A DNA stretch of 64,000 bases from Pseudomonas sp. 7P_10.2_Bac1 (lineage in GTDB: Bacteria; Pseudomonadota; Gammaproteobacteria; Pseudomonadales; Pseudomonadaceae). The notes under the pieces are model-generated. The model saw nothing but the letters and a program-made list of their open reading frames with translations, was not told the DNA's origin and ran no database searches. The stretch covers positions 1 to 64,000 of the forward strand of contig NZ_JANLNV010000059.1 of assembly GCF_025465935.1 (NCBI RefSeq). The letters run 5' to 3'. The stretch's first letter is position 1; each line of letters opens with the position of its first letter. This document shows positions 15,286 through 25,248 of this stretch, piece by piece. The position numbers were made by a program, and so were the translations under genes.

Positions 15286-15870
15286 TTACTCGCCGAGCAA
15301 ACGGCCGACCGACGGATCTTCAAACACGCGAGTCAGGGCATCGCTCAACACATCGCTGACCAGCTTGGTGTTGGTTTCCTGATTCGGCGCCATGCCGAAA
15401 CGCTGATCCAGCGAAGCGCTGTAACGACCACTGTAGCTGCGGCCGCCATTGCGCACGTCAGAGCGGAAGGCCGCACCGATAGTCGCTTCAGTCACGTACA
15501 TGGTGTCTTTAGGCGACTGATACTTGAGTTCAGACAAGGTAACGGTCAATTGCGGGGCATTCATGCCGTTGGCCGTCGGGGTATAGCCCAGCAGACGCAC
15601 AGCCGCTTCGGCCTGGGCTTGCAGCTTGGGGATCACATCGGCGCTGCTGACGCTGATGGAACTGGTCTCAGGGTACATACCACCGCGAGTCCCCAGGGTT
15701 GGCGAAGGACGACCATCCACTACGCGCACCACCACAGGCTGGCCACGACCGACCGGCGCGATCTGCTTGGTCAGCTTGGGCTGCGGATTGAGTTGTTGCG
15801 GGCTGTGGGCGCAGCCGACCAGAGTCAAACTGGTCACAGTGATCAAACCGAACAACAGGCGTTGCAACAT
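15286..15870 (-). CDS. YajG-type lipoprotein
   Basis: A 194-residue lipoprotein with lipobox LTLVGC (about residues 15-20) followed by AHSPQQL. The body carries the repeated pattern of YajG proteins, with a PVVVRVVDGRP strand and paired beta-alpha units up to a C-terminal DALTRVFEDPSVGRLL helix. The function of YajG is unknown. The ATG at 15870 has GGAGAG six bases ahead; the ATG two codons upstream would touch that site. It shares a terminator with the gene at 15019. Confidence 0.75.
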   Translation of the reverse strand: MLQRLLFGLITVTSLTLVGCAHSPQQLNPQPKLTKQIAPVGRGQPVVVRVVDGRPSPTLGTRGGMYPETSSISVSSADVIPKLQAQAEAAVRLLGYTPTANGMNAPQLTVTLSELKYQSPKDTMYVTEATIGAAFRSDVRNGGRSYSGRYSASLDQRFGMAPNQETNTKLVSDVLSDALTRVFEDPSVGRLLGE

Positions 15871-16028
15871 GCTCATCTCTCCAGGACTGGATAAAACCGG
15901 TCGCCAGTATAGCGGTGCTGCGCCCGCAGGAACTAGCGGCTTGCTGTCACCGCCTTGTCATGGCCGATACATCGACATGTCACGACCCGCGCGTATTGTT
16001 TGCCCTACTGACTCAACAGGTGCTTCCC

Positions 16029-16262
16029 ATGAACACGTCATGGTCGTTATTTTCGTTTCTCAAACCCCATCGCTGCTACGCACGGCTGGACTCAATGGGC
16101 CGCTGCCAGGCTTTCAAACAGTGCAAACAACCACCGGTCGGCGAGAATTGGGTCGAAATCGAAGAAATTCGCCTCAACTGGTTGCACCAAGTACTACCTG
16201 CCAGTGCCCGTATCCCTACGCGCGCGTCCCGTTCAGCGGTGCTACCCCTGTTGGGCCTTTGA
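16029..16262 (+). CDS. small conserved hypothetical protein
   Basis: A 77-residue basic protein with the patterns FSFLKPHRCYARLDSMG, CQAFKQC and WVEIEEIRLNWLHQ, which I recall from other Pseudomonas genomes as an uncharacterised small protein; that recollection is not checked. It has no signal peptide. The start at 16029 gives the usual N-terminus; the frame is open further upstream. No function can be proposed. Confidence 0.55.
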   Translation: MNTSWSLFSFLKPHRCYARLDSMGRCQAFKQCKQPPVGENWVEIEEIRLNWLHQVLPASARIPTRASRSAVLPLLGL

Positions 16263-16968
16263 TACATGCACCAATAAAAGTCATTTAACAGGATCAATTG
16301 CCTACGTTTCTTCGCTACAATCTCCCCCCGATTATAAGGACGTCTCCTGATCGGGCCTCGCAGCATCGCTAATGTGCTTTTATTAGCTCCTTCGCACCGC
16401 CCACAGAGAGCCGCCCACACAGATCATGTGAAGCTGGCAAGCTTGCTGTTTACAACTCCAACCTTCGCCTTTGCACGATCTGCCAGAGCTGCCATGTTGC
16501 TCGGTGACTGTGTTGCATACGCGCAGATACCGGTAGCGGTAGCCCTTTTTTGAGGTTCACGTCTTCAAGAGAGCGTGAAAAAAAACGGGTTTTCACAACT
16601 TCACAAGAGTGTGGCGAGCAAATGAAAAGTTTTGCGTCTGAATATGCACCATTAGCGTCTGCAACAACCTCACCCGGCAGGATCCTGATCGGCTCCAGAG
16701 CACGAGACTGAGAGCCTGTCCGCTTACGGATTTGGTCGCACAAACGGACGTTCTTGACCTTAAGTCGAATTGCCTGCCGAGCACTGAAATGCGTTCATAT
16801 GAACCTTGAAGGGCCGGTTGGTGGCGTCCGCTGAAGCTGCAAGAAATTGCGATGAATCGGACATGGCGATCCTTGTCATGAGTGACCAAAGCCCTTATCT
16901 GAAAAAGGCTCTGGTACACCTGGCAGCTATGCCGTCAATTAGGTGCCGTAGATTTTGGAGACGCGTTA
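16263..16968. other. 706-base intergenic region ahead of mqo
   Basis: No convincing gene was found here. It holds a small hairpin TTCACG/CGTGAA (16556-16561 with 16574-16579) next to T- and A-runs, and close to mqo a 38-codon open frame (16863-16979) that overlaps the mqo start codon region. The length suggests a long leader or an undetected small RNA, but nothing visible proves either. Confidence 0.5.
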
Positions 16969-18477
16969 ATGGCGCATAACGAAGCAGTCGACGTAGTACT
17001 GGTTGGAGCGGGCATCATGAGTGCCACCTTGGCCGTGCTGCTCAAAGAGCTCGACCCTGGTATTACGCTGGAAGTTGTTGAGCAGATGGATTCGGGTGCT
17101 GCAGAGAGTTCCAACCCGTGGAACAACGCAGGCACCGGCCACGCCGGCTTGTGCGAATTGAACTACACGCCGCAAGCGGCGGATGGTTCGATCGACATCA
17201 AGAAAGCCGTGCACATCAATGCCCAGTTCGAAGTGTCTAAACAGTTCTGGGCCCACCTGGCCCAACAAGGGACCTTCGGTTCGTGCAAATCCTTCATTAG
17301 CCCAGTGCCTCATCTGAGCTATGTCGAAGGCGATAAAGGCGTTGCCTATCTGAAAAAACGCTTTGAAGTGCTGAGCAAGCACCATGCGTTTGCCGACATG
17401 GAATACACCGAAGACAAAGCCAAAATGACCGAGTGGATGCCGCTGATGATGCCGGGCCGCCCAGCGGACCAGGTCATTTCCGCCACCCGCGTCCAGCACG
17501 GTACTGACGTCAACTTCGGCGCCTTGACCAAGCAATTGCTCAAGCACCTGGCCAGCGCTCAAGGCACGCAAATCAAGTACAGCAAAAAAGTCACTGGGCT
17601 CAAGCGCAATGGCAACGGCTGGACTGTCAGTATCAAAGACATCAACAGCGGTAGCACCCGCAACGTCGATGCCAAATTCGTGTTCCTGGGTGCTGGTGGC
17701 GCGGCATTACCATTGCTGCAAGCCTCGGGCATCGAAGAAAGCAAAGGCTACGGCGGCTTCCCGGTTAGCGGCCAGTGGCTGCGTTGCGACAACCCGGAAG
17801 TGGTCAAGCACCACCAGGCCAAGGTGTACAGCCAGGCGGCCGTGGGCTCCCCGCCGATGTCGGTTCCGCACCTGGACACCCGTGTGGTTGACGGCAAAAA
17901 GTCGCTGCTGTTCGGACCTTATGCCGGCTTCACCACCAAGTTCCTCAAGCACGGTTCGTTCCTTGACCTGCCAATGTCGATCCGCCTGGGCAACATCGGC
18001 CCGATGCTGGCTGTGGCCCGCGACAACATGGACCTGACCAAGTACTTGATCAGCGAAGTGCGCCAGTCGATGGAAGAGCGTCTGCAATCCCTGCGTCGCT
18101 TCTACCCACAGGCCAAAGCTGAAGACTGGCGCCTGGAAGTCGCTGGTCAACGGGTTCAGATCATCAAGAAAGATCCGAAAAAAGGCGGCGTGTTGCAGTT
18201 CGGTACCGAACTGGTAGCCGCCAAAGATGGTTCGCTGGCCGCCCTGCTGGGTGCTTCCCCAGGTGCCTCGGTGACTGTTTCGATCATGCTGGAACTGATC
18301 GAGCGTTGCTTTGCACAAAAAGCCACCGGCGAATGGGCTGGCCGCCTCAAGGAAATTTTCCCGGCACGGGAAAAGGCCCTGGAGACAGACGCCGAGCTGT
18401 ATCGCGAAATCAGCACCCGTAGCTCCGAGCTGCTGGAACTGGTTGAGCCTAAAAAAGCTGACACCAGCCTCGCGTAA
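16969..18477 (+). CDS. mqo: malate:quinone oxidoreductase
   Basis: Mqo oxidises L-malate to oxaloacetate and passes electrons to the quinone pool at the inner face of the cytoplasmic membrane. The 502-residue protein begins with the FAD-binding motif [15 protein letters not shown] (about 7-21) and keeps the family's conserved [20 protein letters not shown] (about 46-65) and the C-terminal [18 protein letters not shown] stretch. Length agrees with the family (about 500). TTGGAGA precedes the ATG. A strong terminator follows. Pseudomonas species often carry more than one mqo; this one lies near a PA4642-family gene, recalling PA4640 (mqoB) of P. aeruginosa. Confidence 0.95.
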   Translation: MAHNEAVDVVLVGAGIMSATLAVLLKELDPGITLEVVEQMDSGAAESSNPWNNAGTGHAGLCELNYTPQAADGSIDIKKAVHINAQFEVSKQFWAHLAQQGTFGSCKSFISPVPHLSYVEGDKGVAYLKKRFEVLSKHHAFADMEYTEDKAKMTEWMPLMMPGRPADQVISATRVQHGTDVNFGALTKQLLKHLASAQGTQIKYSKKVTGLKRNGNGWTVSIKDINSGSTRNVDAKFVFLGAGGAALPLLQASGIEESKGYGGFPVSGQWLRCDNPEVVKHHQAKVYSQAAVGSPPMSVPHLDTRVVDGKKSLLFGPYAGFTTKFLKHGSFLDLPMSIRLGNIGPMLAVARDNMDLTKYLISEVRQSMEERLQSLRRFYPQAKAEDWRLEVAGQRVQIIKKDPKKGGVLQFGTELVAAKDGSLAALLGASPGASVTVSIMLELIERCFAQKATGEWAGRLKEIFPAREKALETDAELYREISTRSSELLELVEPKKADTSLA

Positions 18478-18504
18478 TACTGCGATCGCGCAGTAATCGC
18501 AACG

Positions 18505-18541
18505 AAAAGCCCCTGCCCATTCGGTCAGGGGCTTTTTTTTT
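18505..18541 (+). terminator. terminator of mqo
   Basis: AAAGCCCCTG pairs with CAGGGGCTTT around a 10-base loop, followed by a run of T. It also faces the convergent gene at 18561. Confidence 0.9.
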
Positions 18542-18560
18542 GCCTGCATCCCGACAGCCT

Positions 18561-19013
18561 TTACCCCATCGTGAACAGCACCCGCGTGCCGCCATTGCGT
18601 ATAAATTCATCATCGTCCGGCACGGCAATCAGCTCTGCCGCACACGTGGCTGCAACCGCCCCCGTTGATTTGGCCTGAGCCCAGCGATTGAGATTTGCCG
18701 CACCCGGCGTGAGGTGGCCAAAACCGAAGTGGCAGGCCTGCTCGCCCTGACGGTAGGTAAATGCCTCTGCGCCTCTGGCGACGGGCAGGTAATACATCAG
18801 TTCCTGGCTCGACTTGGGTGCAACTACAAAGTCATACCCGGCGTTGTCCGGGTCTTCCAGCCATGAGAAATCATCTCCTGGCGTAATGGCATGGGCGCTG
18901 GCATTAAACACCTCTACCTCCAGCACCTCATCGGCCGCCAAGGCATCCGAGCCCAAAGCGACCAGCCCTACTCCAAAGACTAGTGTTTTTATCACGTCGT
19001 TAAGGCGATTCAT
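18561..19013 (-). CDS. hypothetical exported protein
   Basis: A 150-residue protein with a signal peptide (TLVFGVGLVALGSDALA) and a mature part of beta character (VLEVEVFNASAHAITPG). Two cysteines (in QACHFGFGH and ATCAAEL) could form a disulfide in the periplasm. Start 19013 puts the signal peptide first and has GGGAA ahead; the frame is open further upstream. I do not recognise the family. Confidence 0.6.
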   Translation of the reverse strand: MNRLNDVIKTLVFGVGLVALGSDALAADEVLEVEVFNASAHAITPGDDFSWLEDPDNAGYDFVVAPKSSQELMYYLPVARGAEAFTYRQGEQACHFGFGHLTPGAANLNRWAQAKSTGAVAATCAAELIAVPDDDEFIRNGGTRVLFTMG

Positions 19014-19186
19014 GGTTCGATTCCCTTCAAGTTTAAAGACAGCCCAAAGTCCTTTTCGGCCCTCTTGAGTATTGTTCGCCCACGCAAAAACACCCCGTCG
19101 CAAAAAGCGCGGGTTATGTAAGAAGTGTCTGGATCAGGGCTTAGACGAATGGCAACGGCCACTCAGGGTTCTGGCCTTAAGCGGTG

Positions 19187-19307
19187 GGGCCGCCGCGAAA
19201 GGCCATTCCTGGCCATGTCGCGGCTAACCTACGCTCGGCCAGCGTGGGTTTAACGAGGCCTCTTGGATCTAGATCAAAAGATCGCGAGGCAAGCGCGCTC
19301 CTACAGG
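19187..19307. repeat. intergenic palindromes including a half REP
   Basis: GCCGCGAAAGGCC pairs with GGCCATGTCGCGGC in a hairpin of about 34 bases (19191-19225), a second repeat type. It is followed by AGATCAAAAGATCGCGAGGC...GCGCTCCTACAG (to 19307), which is one arm of the REP type seen at 7872. Confidence 0.6.
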
Positions 19308-19312
19308 CGGGA

Positions 19313-19600
19313 TCAGCCGCGCGCTGCATTGATGAGTTCGATGTACTCGGCAGCATTGCGCTGGTCTTTGATGATCTCGACAAAGGTCTGGCCGTGCTCA
19401 TCCTTGCCATCCAGATCGTAACCGGCCTCCTTGAAGAAGGTCAGGAAACGTTCAAAATCGTCGATACGTAACCCACGATAACCTTTGATCAATTTGTGCA
19501 GCGAAGGTGAAGTCGCATCCGCAGGCTCGAAGTCCAGGAACAACTTGATCTGCTCATCGCCAATTTCATCACCAATCAACTGCTTCTTATCTTTACGCAT
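19313..19600 (-). CDS. PA4642-family protein
   Basis: A 95-residue acidic protein with the family's opening MRKDKKQLIGDEIGDEQI and the LRIDDFERFLTFFKEAGYDL segment that I associate with the uncharacterised PA4642 family of P. aeruginosa, where the gene also lies close to mqoB. No signal peptide or known catalytic motif. Function unknown. Confidence 0.75.
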   Translation of the reverse strand: MRKDKKQLIGDEIGDEQIKLFLDFEPADATSPSLHKLIKGYRGLRIDDFERFLTFFKEAGYDLDGKDEHGQTFVEIIKDQRNAAEYIELINAARG

Positions 19601-19651
19601 GTCCGACTCCAGCCTGCTGATACTTCACGAGGCCCGCAGTTTACCCAAGGC

Positions 19652-20146
19652 TCAACGCGCACGCACGCTGGCGGTGTGCAAGTCAGCCCAAATATGGCCA
19701 TTGGCATAGGTCAGGAACTGACAATAGACGGTGTCGTTGCGCAGCAAGTCCATCACCACGCGGTATTGGGACACTGGATAAGACAGCATCAGGGTTTTGC
19801 TCTCGCTGTCGAAGACCGGCTTTTTCAGGCTCTTGCTTTCTCCGTCAAACGAAATAAGCACTTCACGCACGGTCGCACCCGGGCTCGCCGGTTTGCCCTT
19901 TAAACGCACCAGCAACGGCGCCGTGACCGGTATCGGCTGTTGGTTGGATTGGCGCTGATTGCCCACTACCACCGAATACGAGGTCACTTGCATCAACTGC
20001 TGCTGTTCCGGCTTTTCGGTACGCAGCTGCAAGTCATCAGCAGGCAAATACTGCGCGTGTGCAGGCGCAGAAACCGCAGGCGCTGCGGCCAGCGGCAAAC
20101 TGAACACCAACAAAATAGGGGCTACACAGCGAAATAAGCGGTTCAT
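19652..20146 (-). CDS. hypothetical exported protein
   Basis: A 164-residue protein with a signal peptide (VAPILLVFSLPLAAAPAVSA) and a beta-rich mature part; a middle section rich in Gln (EKPEQQQLMQV, NQRQSNQQPIPV). The start at 20146 puts the signal peptide at the N-terminus; the frame is open further upstream. I do not recognise the family. It follows the ABC transporter gene at 20235 on the same strand, 88 bases apart. Confidence 0.6.
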   Translation of the reverse strand: MNRLFRCVAPILLVFSLPLAAAPAVSAPAHAQYLPADDLQLRTEKPEQQQLMQVTSYSVVVGNQRQSNQQPIPVTAPLLVRLKGKPASPGATVREVLISFDGESKSLKKPVFDSESKTLMLSYPVSQYRVVMDLLRNDTVYCQFLTYANGHIWADLHTASVRAR

Positions 20147-20234
20147 GACCAGCTCCGAAAGGCGAGGCAAGCACTCTAGCACGCGGACGTAACAGGACAT
20201 GACCGGATATCTCCACGCCCCGCCTTTTCACTGG

Positions 20235-21950
20235 CTATACGGCCTGCAGTTGCCCCGACCCAATACGCACATGCCTTGGGTGGAAGCGCGCCAGGCTGCT
20301 GCGATGCCCCACGCTGACAATACTCAGGCCCGGCAGTTGATCGATAAGTGCCTGATACAACAGCGTCTCATCCTCTTCGTCCATAGCTGACGTTGCCTCA
20401 TCCAAATACAGCCACTGCGGGCGATACAGCAGCGCACGGGCGAAGGCCAGTCGCTGTTGCTCACCGCCCGACAACACACGTTGCCAGTGATTGGTCTCGT
20501 CAAGCTTGGGGATCAGATGCTCCAGACGGCAAGTGCGCAGCACTTCTTCATAGCGCTCAGGCGGGTAGGTGTCGCCGGTCTGTGGATAACTCAGCGCGTC
20601 ACGCAAGGTGCCAATCGGCAGATATGGTTTTTGCGGCAAAAACAACGAACGCCCTTGGGGCAGACGAATAGACCCGCCGCCTTGTGGCCACAGCCCGCCC
20701 ATGGCGCGCAACAACGTGCTTTTGCCGCTGCCGGAGCGACCGCTGAGCATTAACCGGTCGCCAGGTGCCACGTTCAAGCTTGCCTTCTGCAGCAGAGACC
20801 GACCATCAGCCAGCGCCAAGCTCAGGCCATCGACGTTTAACGCCTCACCCTGGGTCTGCACATCAATCGCAGGTGAGCGCTGTTCGTTGTCGGTCATGGC
20901 CTGACGGAAACTCAGCAAGCGGTCGCAGGTCGCGCGCCAGGTCGCCAAGGTCACGTAGGCGTCGATGAACCAACTGAAGTTATCTTGCACGTTGCCGAAG
21001 GCCGAGTTGATTTGCATCAGCTCACCCAGCTCGATCTTGCCCGCGAAGTAGCGTGGGGCCGCCACGATGAAGGGAAAAATAATCGCAATTTGTGAGTAAC
21101 CGGACGTAAAAAATGTCAGGCGCTTGGTCACCTTCATTTGCGTCCAAAAGTTGTGCCAGACCTTGCCAAAGCGTGCACTCAGCCGTTCATGCTCATTGGC
21201 TTCACCGTTGTACAGCGCGATGCTCTCAGCGTTTTCACGCACCCGTACCATCGAAAAACGCAGGTCCGCTTCGTAGCGTTGCTGCTTGTTGCTCAGACCA
21301 ATCAGGCGACGACCAATCAAGTGCGCCAACCAGCTGCCGACGGCGGCATACAGCAGCGCGCACCAGAACATGTAGCCCGGGAGAGTAATGCCGAACACCT
21401 CGATGCTGCCCGACACGCCCCACAAAATAATCGAGAACGAGACCAGGCTGACCACGTTGCGGATCAAGCCCAGGCCCAGGGACAGCGTACTGTCGGTAAA
21501 GGAATTGAGGTCTTCGCTGATACGTTGGTCAGGGTTATCGGTGTAGCCACCCTGCTCCAACTGGTAGTAGTTCTTATGGGCAAGCCAGCGCGCGAAGTGT
21601 TTTTCGGTCAGCCAGCGCCGCCAGCGGATGGTCAGCATCTGGGTCAAGTAAAGCCGGTACACAGCCCCGGTAATGCCCACGGCGGCAATAATCCCGAAAT
21701 AACCGATCAGGTGCCAGAAGGCCGCACTGTCCTTGTTTTCCAGTGCGTTGTAGAAGTCTTTGTACCAATGGTTGATCCACACCGAAATGCCGACGCTGAG
21801 CAGCGACAAGGCAATCACCGAGATCAATAGCAGCCAAGCCCTGGCGCGCTCCTCACTGCGCCAGTAAGGCGTTATCAGCCTCCAGACGCGAGGAATAAAA
21901 TCTCCACGCACAGCATCATTTACGACAGAAGGCTCAGCATTCTGATTCAT
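20235..21950 (-). CDS. SbmA/YddA-type ABC transporter (membrane + ATPase fusion)
   Basis: A 571-residue protein with an N-terminal membrane domain of about six helices (residues 25-320) of the SbmA/BacA kind and a C-terminal ABC ATPase. Walker A is SGRSGSGKST, the signature is LSGGEQQRLAF, Walker B is WLYLDEATSAMD, and VGHRSS gives the switch histidine. The order matches COG4178 (YddA; related to the eukaryotic ABCD peroxisomal transporters and Rv1819c). Substrates of the relatives include peptides and cobalamin; the one here is unknown. Start 21950 follows from family length; the frame is open 12 codons further. Confidence 0.85.
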   Translation of the reverse strand: MNQNAEPSVVNDAVRGDFIPRVWRLITPYWRSEERARAWLLLISVIALSLLSVGISVWINHWYKDFYNALENKDSAAFWHLIGYFGIIAAVGITGAVYRLYLTQMLTIRWRRWLTEKHFARWLAHKNYYQLEQGGYTDNPDQRISEDLNSFTDSTLSLGLGLIRNVVSLVSFSIILWGVSGSIEVFGITLPGYMFWCALLYAAVGSWLAHLIGRRLIGLSNKQQRYEADLRFSMVRVRENAESIALYNGEANEHERLSARFGKVWHNFWTQMKVTKRLTFFTSGYSQIAIIFPFIVAAPRYFAGKIELGELMQINSAFGNVQDNFSWFIDAYVTLATWRATCDRLLSFRQAMTDNEQRSPAIDVQTQGEALNVDGLSLALADGRSLLQKASLNVAPGDRLMLSGRSGSGKSTLLRAMGGLWPQGGGSIRLPQGRSLFLPQKPYLPIGTLRDALSYPQTGDTYPPERYEEVLRTCRLEHLIPKLDETNHWQRVLSGGEQQRLAFARALLYRPQWLYLDEATSAMDEEDETLLYQALIDQLPGLSIVSVGHRSSLARFHPRHVRIGSGQLQAV

Positions 21951-22083
21951 CGTTAAGGCTCGGTAGGAGTAAAGAACAACCTGCAAGCCGGTCAGGGCGA
22001 CCGGCGTGATAGCACGTTGTAAAACAGACTAGGGCTTGTCGCTGTCAGCTTGCAAGTTGCAAAGAAACTGCGACAGCTTCTGT

Positions 22084-22644
22084 TCAGCGTCGGACTGGAC
22101 GCTTCTGCAATTTGCGCTGCAAGGTGCGTCGATGCATGCCCAGCGCACGGGCAGTTGCGGAGATATTGCCTTCATGTTCGCCCAACACGCGCTGAATGTG
22201 CTCCCATTGCAGGCGGTCTACAGACATGGGGTTGTCTGGCACCAGCGAGTCGAGATCGGCGTGCTGGCTCAGCAGGGCCGCCATTACGTCATCGGCATCG
22301 GCCGGCTTGCACAGGTAGTTGCAGGCGCCGCGCTTGATCGCCTCAACTGCCGTGGCAATGCTCGAGTAACCGGTGAGGATCACCACGCGCATTTCCGGAT
22401 CGAGCTCCAGCAACTTGGGCAGCAGTACCAGGCCCGAGTCACCTTCCATCTTCAAGTCCAGCGTGGCGAAATCAGGCATGTCCTGCTGAGCCAGCACCAA
22501 CCCTTCTTCCGCTGAGCCTGCCGTGCTGACGCGAAATCCGCGTCGGGCCATGGCGCGGGCCATGACGCGGGTAAACGTGGCGTCGTCATCCACCAGCAAC
22601 AAATGTGGAAGCTCTTCGCTTTCGACCTGAATGTCTTCACTCAT
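22084..22644 (-). CDS. roxR: redox response regulator RoxR (RegA/PrrA family)
   Basis: The 186-residue regulator has a receiver domain with phosphoacceptor D63 (in TLDLKMEGDSGL), acidic D20-D21, the conserved Thr in VILTGYSS and Lys in LCKPAD, then a short Fis-type helix-turn-helix at the C-terminus (NISATARALGMHRRTLQRKL). This matches RegA/PrrA/RoxR, which control respiratory oxidases and other redox genes. Start 22644 overlaps the last eight bases of roxS, so the two genes are translationally coupled. In P. aeruginosa RoxSR controls the cyanide-insensitive oxidase genes. Confidence 0.92.
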   Translation of the reverse strand: MSEDIQVESEELPHLLLVDDDATFTRVMARAMARRGFRVSTAGSAEEGLVLAQQDMPDFATLDLKMEGDSGLVLLPKLLELDPEMRVVILTGYSSIATAVEAIKRGACNYLCKPADADDVMAALLSQHADLDSLVPDNPMSVDRLQWEHIQRVLGEHEGNISATARALGMHRRTLQRKLQKRPVRR

Positions 22645-23899
22645 TTTCGTTTCCTCGGGAGGCACGTGGCAGGCGCAGCTCGGTGAGCGTGCCGCCATCC
22701 TCATGACTGTAGAGTTTTACCGAGCCGCCTGCGCGTGTCACGCTGGCCTTGCTCAAGAATAGGCCCAGGCCGAAGCCCTTGCCTTTGGTTGTAAAAAACG
22801 GCTTGCCGATTTGTTCGGCTATGGCCAACGGTACACCTGCACCGTGGTCACGAATACTGATGGTCAAATCCAGCGCATCCCAGTCCACCGTCACTTCCAG
22901 CCCTTCCGGGCAGGCATCGGCGGCGTTGTTGAGCAAGTTGAGCAACGCCTGGGTGAGGTCTGGCGGTGGTGCCAGACGCGGCACCGGCGCGTGCCCCAGG
23001 CACTGAAAACGATAGGTCGCCTCAGGACGCATCAGATGCCAGCGATTCAACGCCTCATCGAGCCATTCAGTCACGTCCTGGGTCTCGATGGCCATACGCC
23101 GATTGGCTTCGGCGGCCCTGACCAGTTGCTGCAGGGTTTCCTTGCACAACTTGACCTGATCCTGCAGCACGCTCAAATCGTCCTGCAATTCGGGGTCCAG
23201 GTGATCGCGGCGTATTTCCTTGAGCAGTACGCTCATGGTCGACAGCGGCGTGCCCAACTCGTGGGCCGCCCCGGCGGCCTGGGTCGCCACAGCCAGCAAT
23301 TGCTGGTCGCGCAGGCCCTCTTCACGACGCAAGGCGCGTAACTCTTCCTGGCGGCGCAGCTCTTCGCCCATTCTGGCGGCAAAAAAGGTAATCACCGCCG
23401 CCGACAAGGCAAAGCTCAGCCACATCCCGTAGATCTGCAGTTTTTCACGGAAGAACGGCGCCGCTTCCACGGGGTAAAACTGCATCAGCAGCAGCGTGTA
23501 AAGCGCCAGCGCAATACCGGTCAAAATCAGCGAGTAGCGCCACGGCAGGGTCACTGCCGCAATGGTCAACGGCACCAGGTAATAAGACACAAAGGGGTTG
23601 GCCGAACCCCCGGAGAAATACAGCAAGGCGCTGTGGATAAACAGATCGCAAGCCAGTTGCAGGGCGTATTCCAGCTCAGTGACCGGCCAGGTGGTGCGCA
23701 AGCGGATTGCGGTAAACGCACACAACAACGCTGAAAAACCCAGCGTCAGGCAGAGCTGAAACCAGGGCAGCGGCAGTAGATGGAACCCATAGGCGATGCC
23801 AACCGAACCTGCCTGTGCGGCCAGCACCAGCATGCGGATAAACGTGAGACGCCAGAGGTTCTGGCGAGTAGCAGACAATAGCTGAACGGGGGCGAGCAT
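22637..23899 (-). CDS. roxS: redox sensor histidine kinase RoxS (RegB/PrrB family)
   Basis: A 420-residue inner-membrane kinase with about six helices. The quinone-binding heptapeptide GGSANPF (97-103), the phosphorylated H213 in AAHELGTPLST, and a cysteine at 252 (QVKLCKETL) at the place of the redox-active RegB cysteine are all present. The ATPase part shows NLLNNAADACP, DHGAGV and GFGLGLFLSKA. These are the marks of RegB-type sensors that read the quinone pool redox state. Start 23899 is chosen because the protein then begins directly before the first helix. It forms an operon with roxR; a half REP lies upstream. Confidence 0.92.
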   Translation of the reverse strand: MLAPVQLLSATRQNLWRLTFIRMLVLAAQAGSVGIAYGFHLLPLPWFQLCLTLGFSALLCAFTAIRLRTTWPVTELEYALQLACDLFIHSALLYFSGGSANPFVSYYLVPLTIAAVTLPWRYSLILTGIALALYTLLLMQFYPVEAAPFFREKLQIYGMWLSFALSAAVITFFAARMGEELRRQEELRALRREEGLRDQQLLAVATQAAGAAHELGTPLSTMSVLLKEIRRDHLDPELQDDLSVLQDQVKLCKETLQQLVRAAEANRRMAIETQDVTEWLDEALNRWHLMRPEATYRFQCLGHAPVPRLAPPPDLTQALLNLLNNAADACPEGLEVTVDWDALDLTISIRDHGAGVPLAIAEQIGKPFFTTKGKGFGLGLFLSKASVTRAGGSVKLYSHEDGGTLTELRLPRASRGNENE

Positions 23900-24033
23900 G
23901 AGCTCTCCTGATGAGTGCTCCAGGCGACCGCACGGAGTATAACCAAGCTGGCGGCCCGACAGGCAAACGTGCGGCAATGGGCCACAGTGTGTTTTTCTGA
24001 AAAAACGCTAGTAGCCGCGGCCAATTAGAGGAT

Positions 24034-24060
24034 TAAAAAATCGCGAGGCAAGCTCGCTCA
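24034..24060. repeat. half REP palindrome
   Basis: AAAAAATCGCGAGGCAAGCTCGCTCA is a single REP arm of the type at 7872 and 45582, in the roxS-SIMPL intergenic region. Confidence 0.6.
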
Positions 24061-24189
24061 GATTGAACTGCACGCACGTGTGTCCAACCTCCCCCTTTTT
24101 TTGAAGTTGTATAAAAAATGTAAGTAGGCGAACTGAATGCCGCCCGCTACAGTCTGATAAGTCTTGCTGACCTCACCCAAGGAGCTTTT

Positions 24190-24906
24190 ATGTTTACTGT
24201 TCAGCGCACTGCCGCCCTTTTAACCCTGAGCCTTGGAGCTCTCGCCAGCCTGCCGGCCTTGGCTGACGGGGTTAATTACAATCAGGTCTCGTTGCGCGCA
24301 GAAGCCAGTCAGGAAGTGCCGCGCGATCTGATGATCGTGACGCTGTACACCGAGGCGCAAAATACCGATTCGGCCAAACTCGCGGCCGACATCACCACCG
24401 CAATGAACAAAGCCATTGGCCAGGCCAAGCAAGTCAAAGATGTGACGATGCGCCAGGGCAACCGTAACAGCTACCCGATTTACGACAACAAGACCCAGAA
24501 GATCACCGGCTGGCGTGAACGCGCAGAACTGCGCCTGGAAAGCACCGATTTTGCCGCCCTGTCCAAGCTAACCGGCGAGCTGATGCAAACCCTGAAAATG
24601 GGCAACATGCAATTCACCGTGGCCAATGCCACGCGCAAAACCAGTGAAGATGCCCTGCTCAAGGATGCCGTGAATGCGTTCAAGGCACGCGCCCAACTGA
24701 CCACTGAAGCGCTGGGCGGCAAGGGTTACAAAATCGTCAACCTGAACCTCAACAGCAACGGTTACCCGCAACCGTATATGCGCAGCGTCATGATGATGAA
24801 AGCGGCCCCGGCCGCCATGGACGCTGCACCGACGCCTGAAGTCGAAGCTGGCACCAGCGAAGTCAGCATGAGTGCCGACGGTGTGATTGAAGTCCAGATG
24901 CAATAA
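24190..24906 (+). CDS. SIMPL-domain (DUF541) periplasmic protein
   Basis: A 238-residue exported protein: signal peptide ALLTLSLGALASLPALA, then the SIMPL/DUF541 pattern with YNQVSLRAEASQEVPRDLMIVTL, a central WRERAELRLEST strand and a C-terminal SMSADGVIEVQMQ strand. Relatives (YggE, BP26) are linked to oxidative-stress resistance or form large ring assemblies. The same gene lies between roxS and dppA1 in P. aeruginosa (PA4495). AAGGAG precedes the ATG and a strong terminator follows. Confidence 0.85.
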   Translation: MFTVQRTAALLTLSLGALASLPALADGVNYNQVSLRAEASQEVPRDLMIVTLYTEAQNTDSAKLAADITTAMNKAIGQAKQVKDVTMRQGNRNSYPIYDNKTQKITGWRERAELRLESTDFAALSKLTGELMQTLKMGNMQFTVANATRKTSEDALLKDAVNAFKARAQLTTEALGGKGYKIVNLNLNSNGYPQPYMRSVMMMKAAPAAMDAAPTPEVEAGTSEVSMSADGVIEVQMQ

Positions 24907-24921
24907 GCCTCACGCCACACC

Positions 24922-24957
24922 AAAGCCCTTGCAGCGTTCGCGCTCAAGGGCTTTTTT
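24922..24957 (+). terminator. terminator of the SIMPL gene
   Basis: AAAGCCCTTG pairs with CAAGGGCTTT around a 12-base loop, followed by a T-run. The remaining stretch to 25248 is the leader of the first dipeptide-binding gene, with no further gene seen. Confidence 0.9.
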
Positions 24958-25248
24958 ATGCGCGTCACTCCATAGAACTCACAGTCAAAAGGGATATGTC
25001 CTACGTATAAAAAAACATGCGCCGACATATTTTCCCGCCTCGAGCCTAGATAAGTAACACCTCCCTCCCAAACCGCCATGCACCCGCATCATCAACTGCA
25101 CAGCTCATCAGGATTAGGCAACACCTTCACACGAACGAACTAGGGTTAATCCTGTTCCGCTTTGTGCACTGTGCATCGGAGGGGTCTGTATCAAGAGGCT
25201 GATTCACACGGTCGTCCTCACACTAAAAATGACAAAAAAGAGGTCTTC

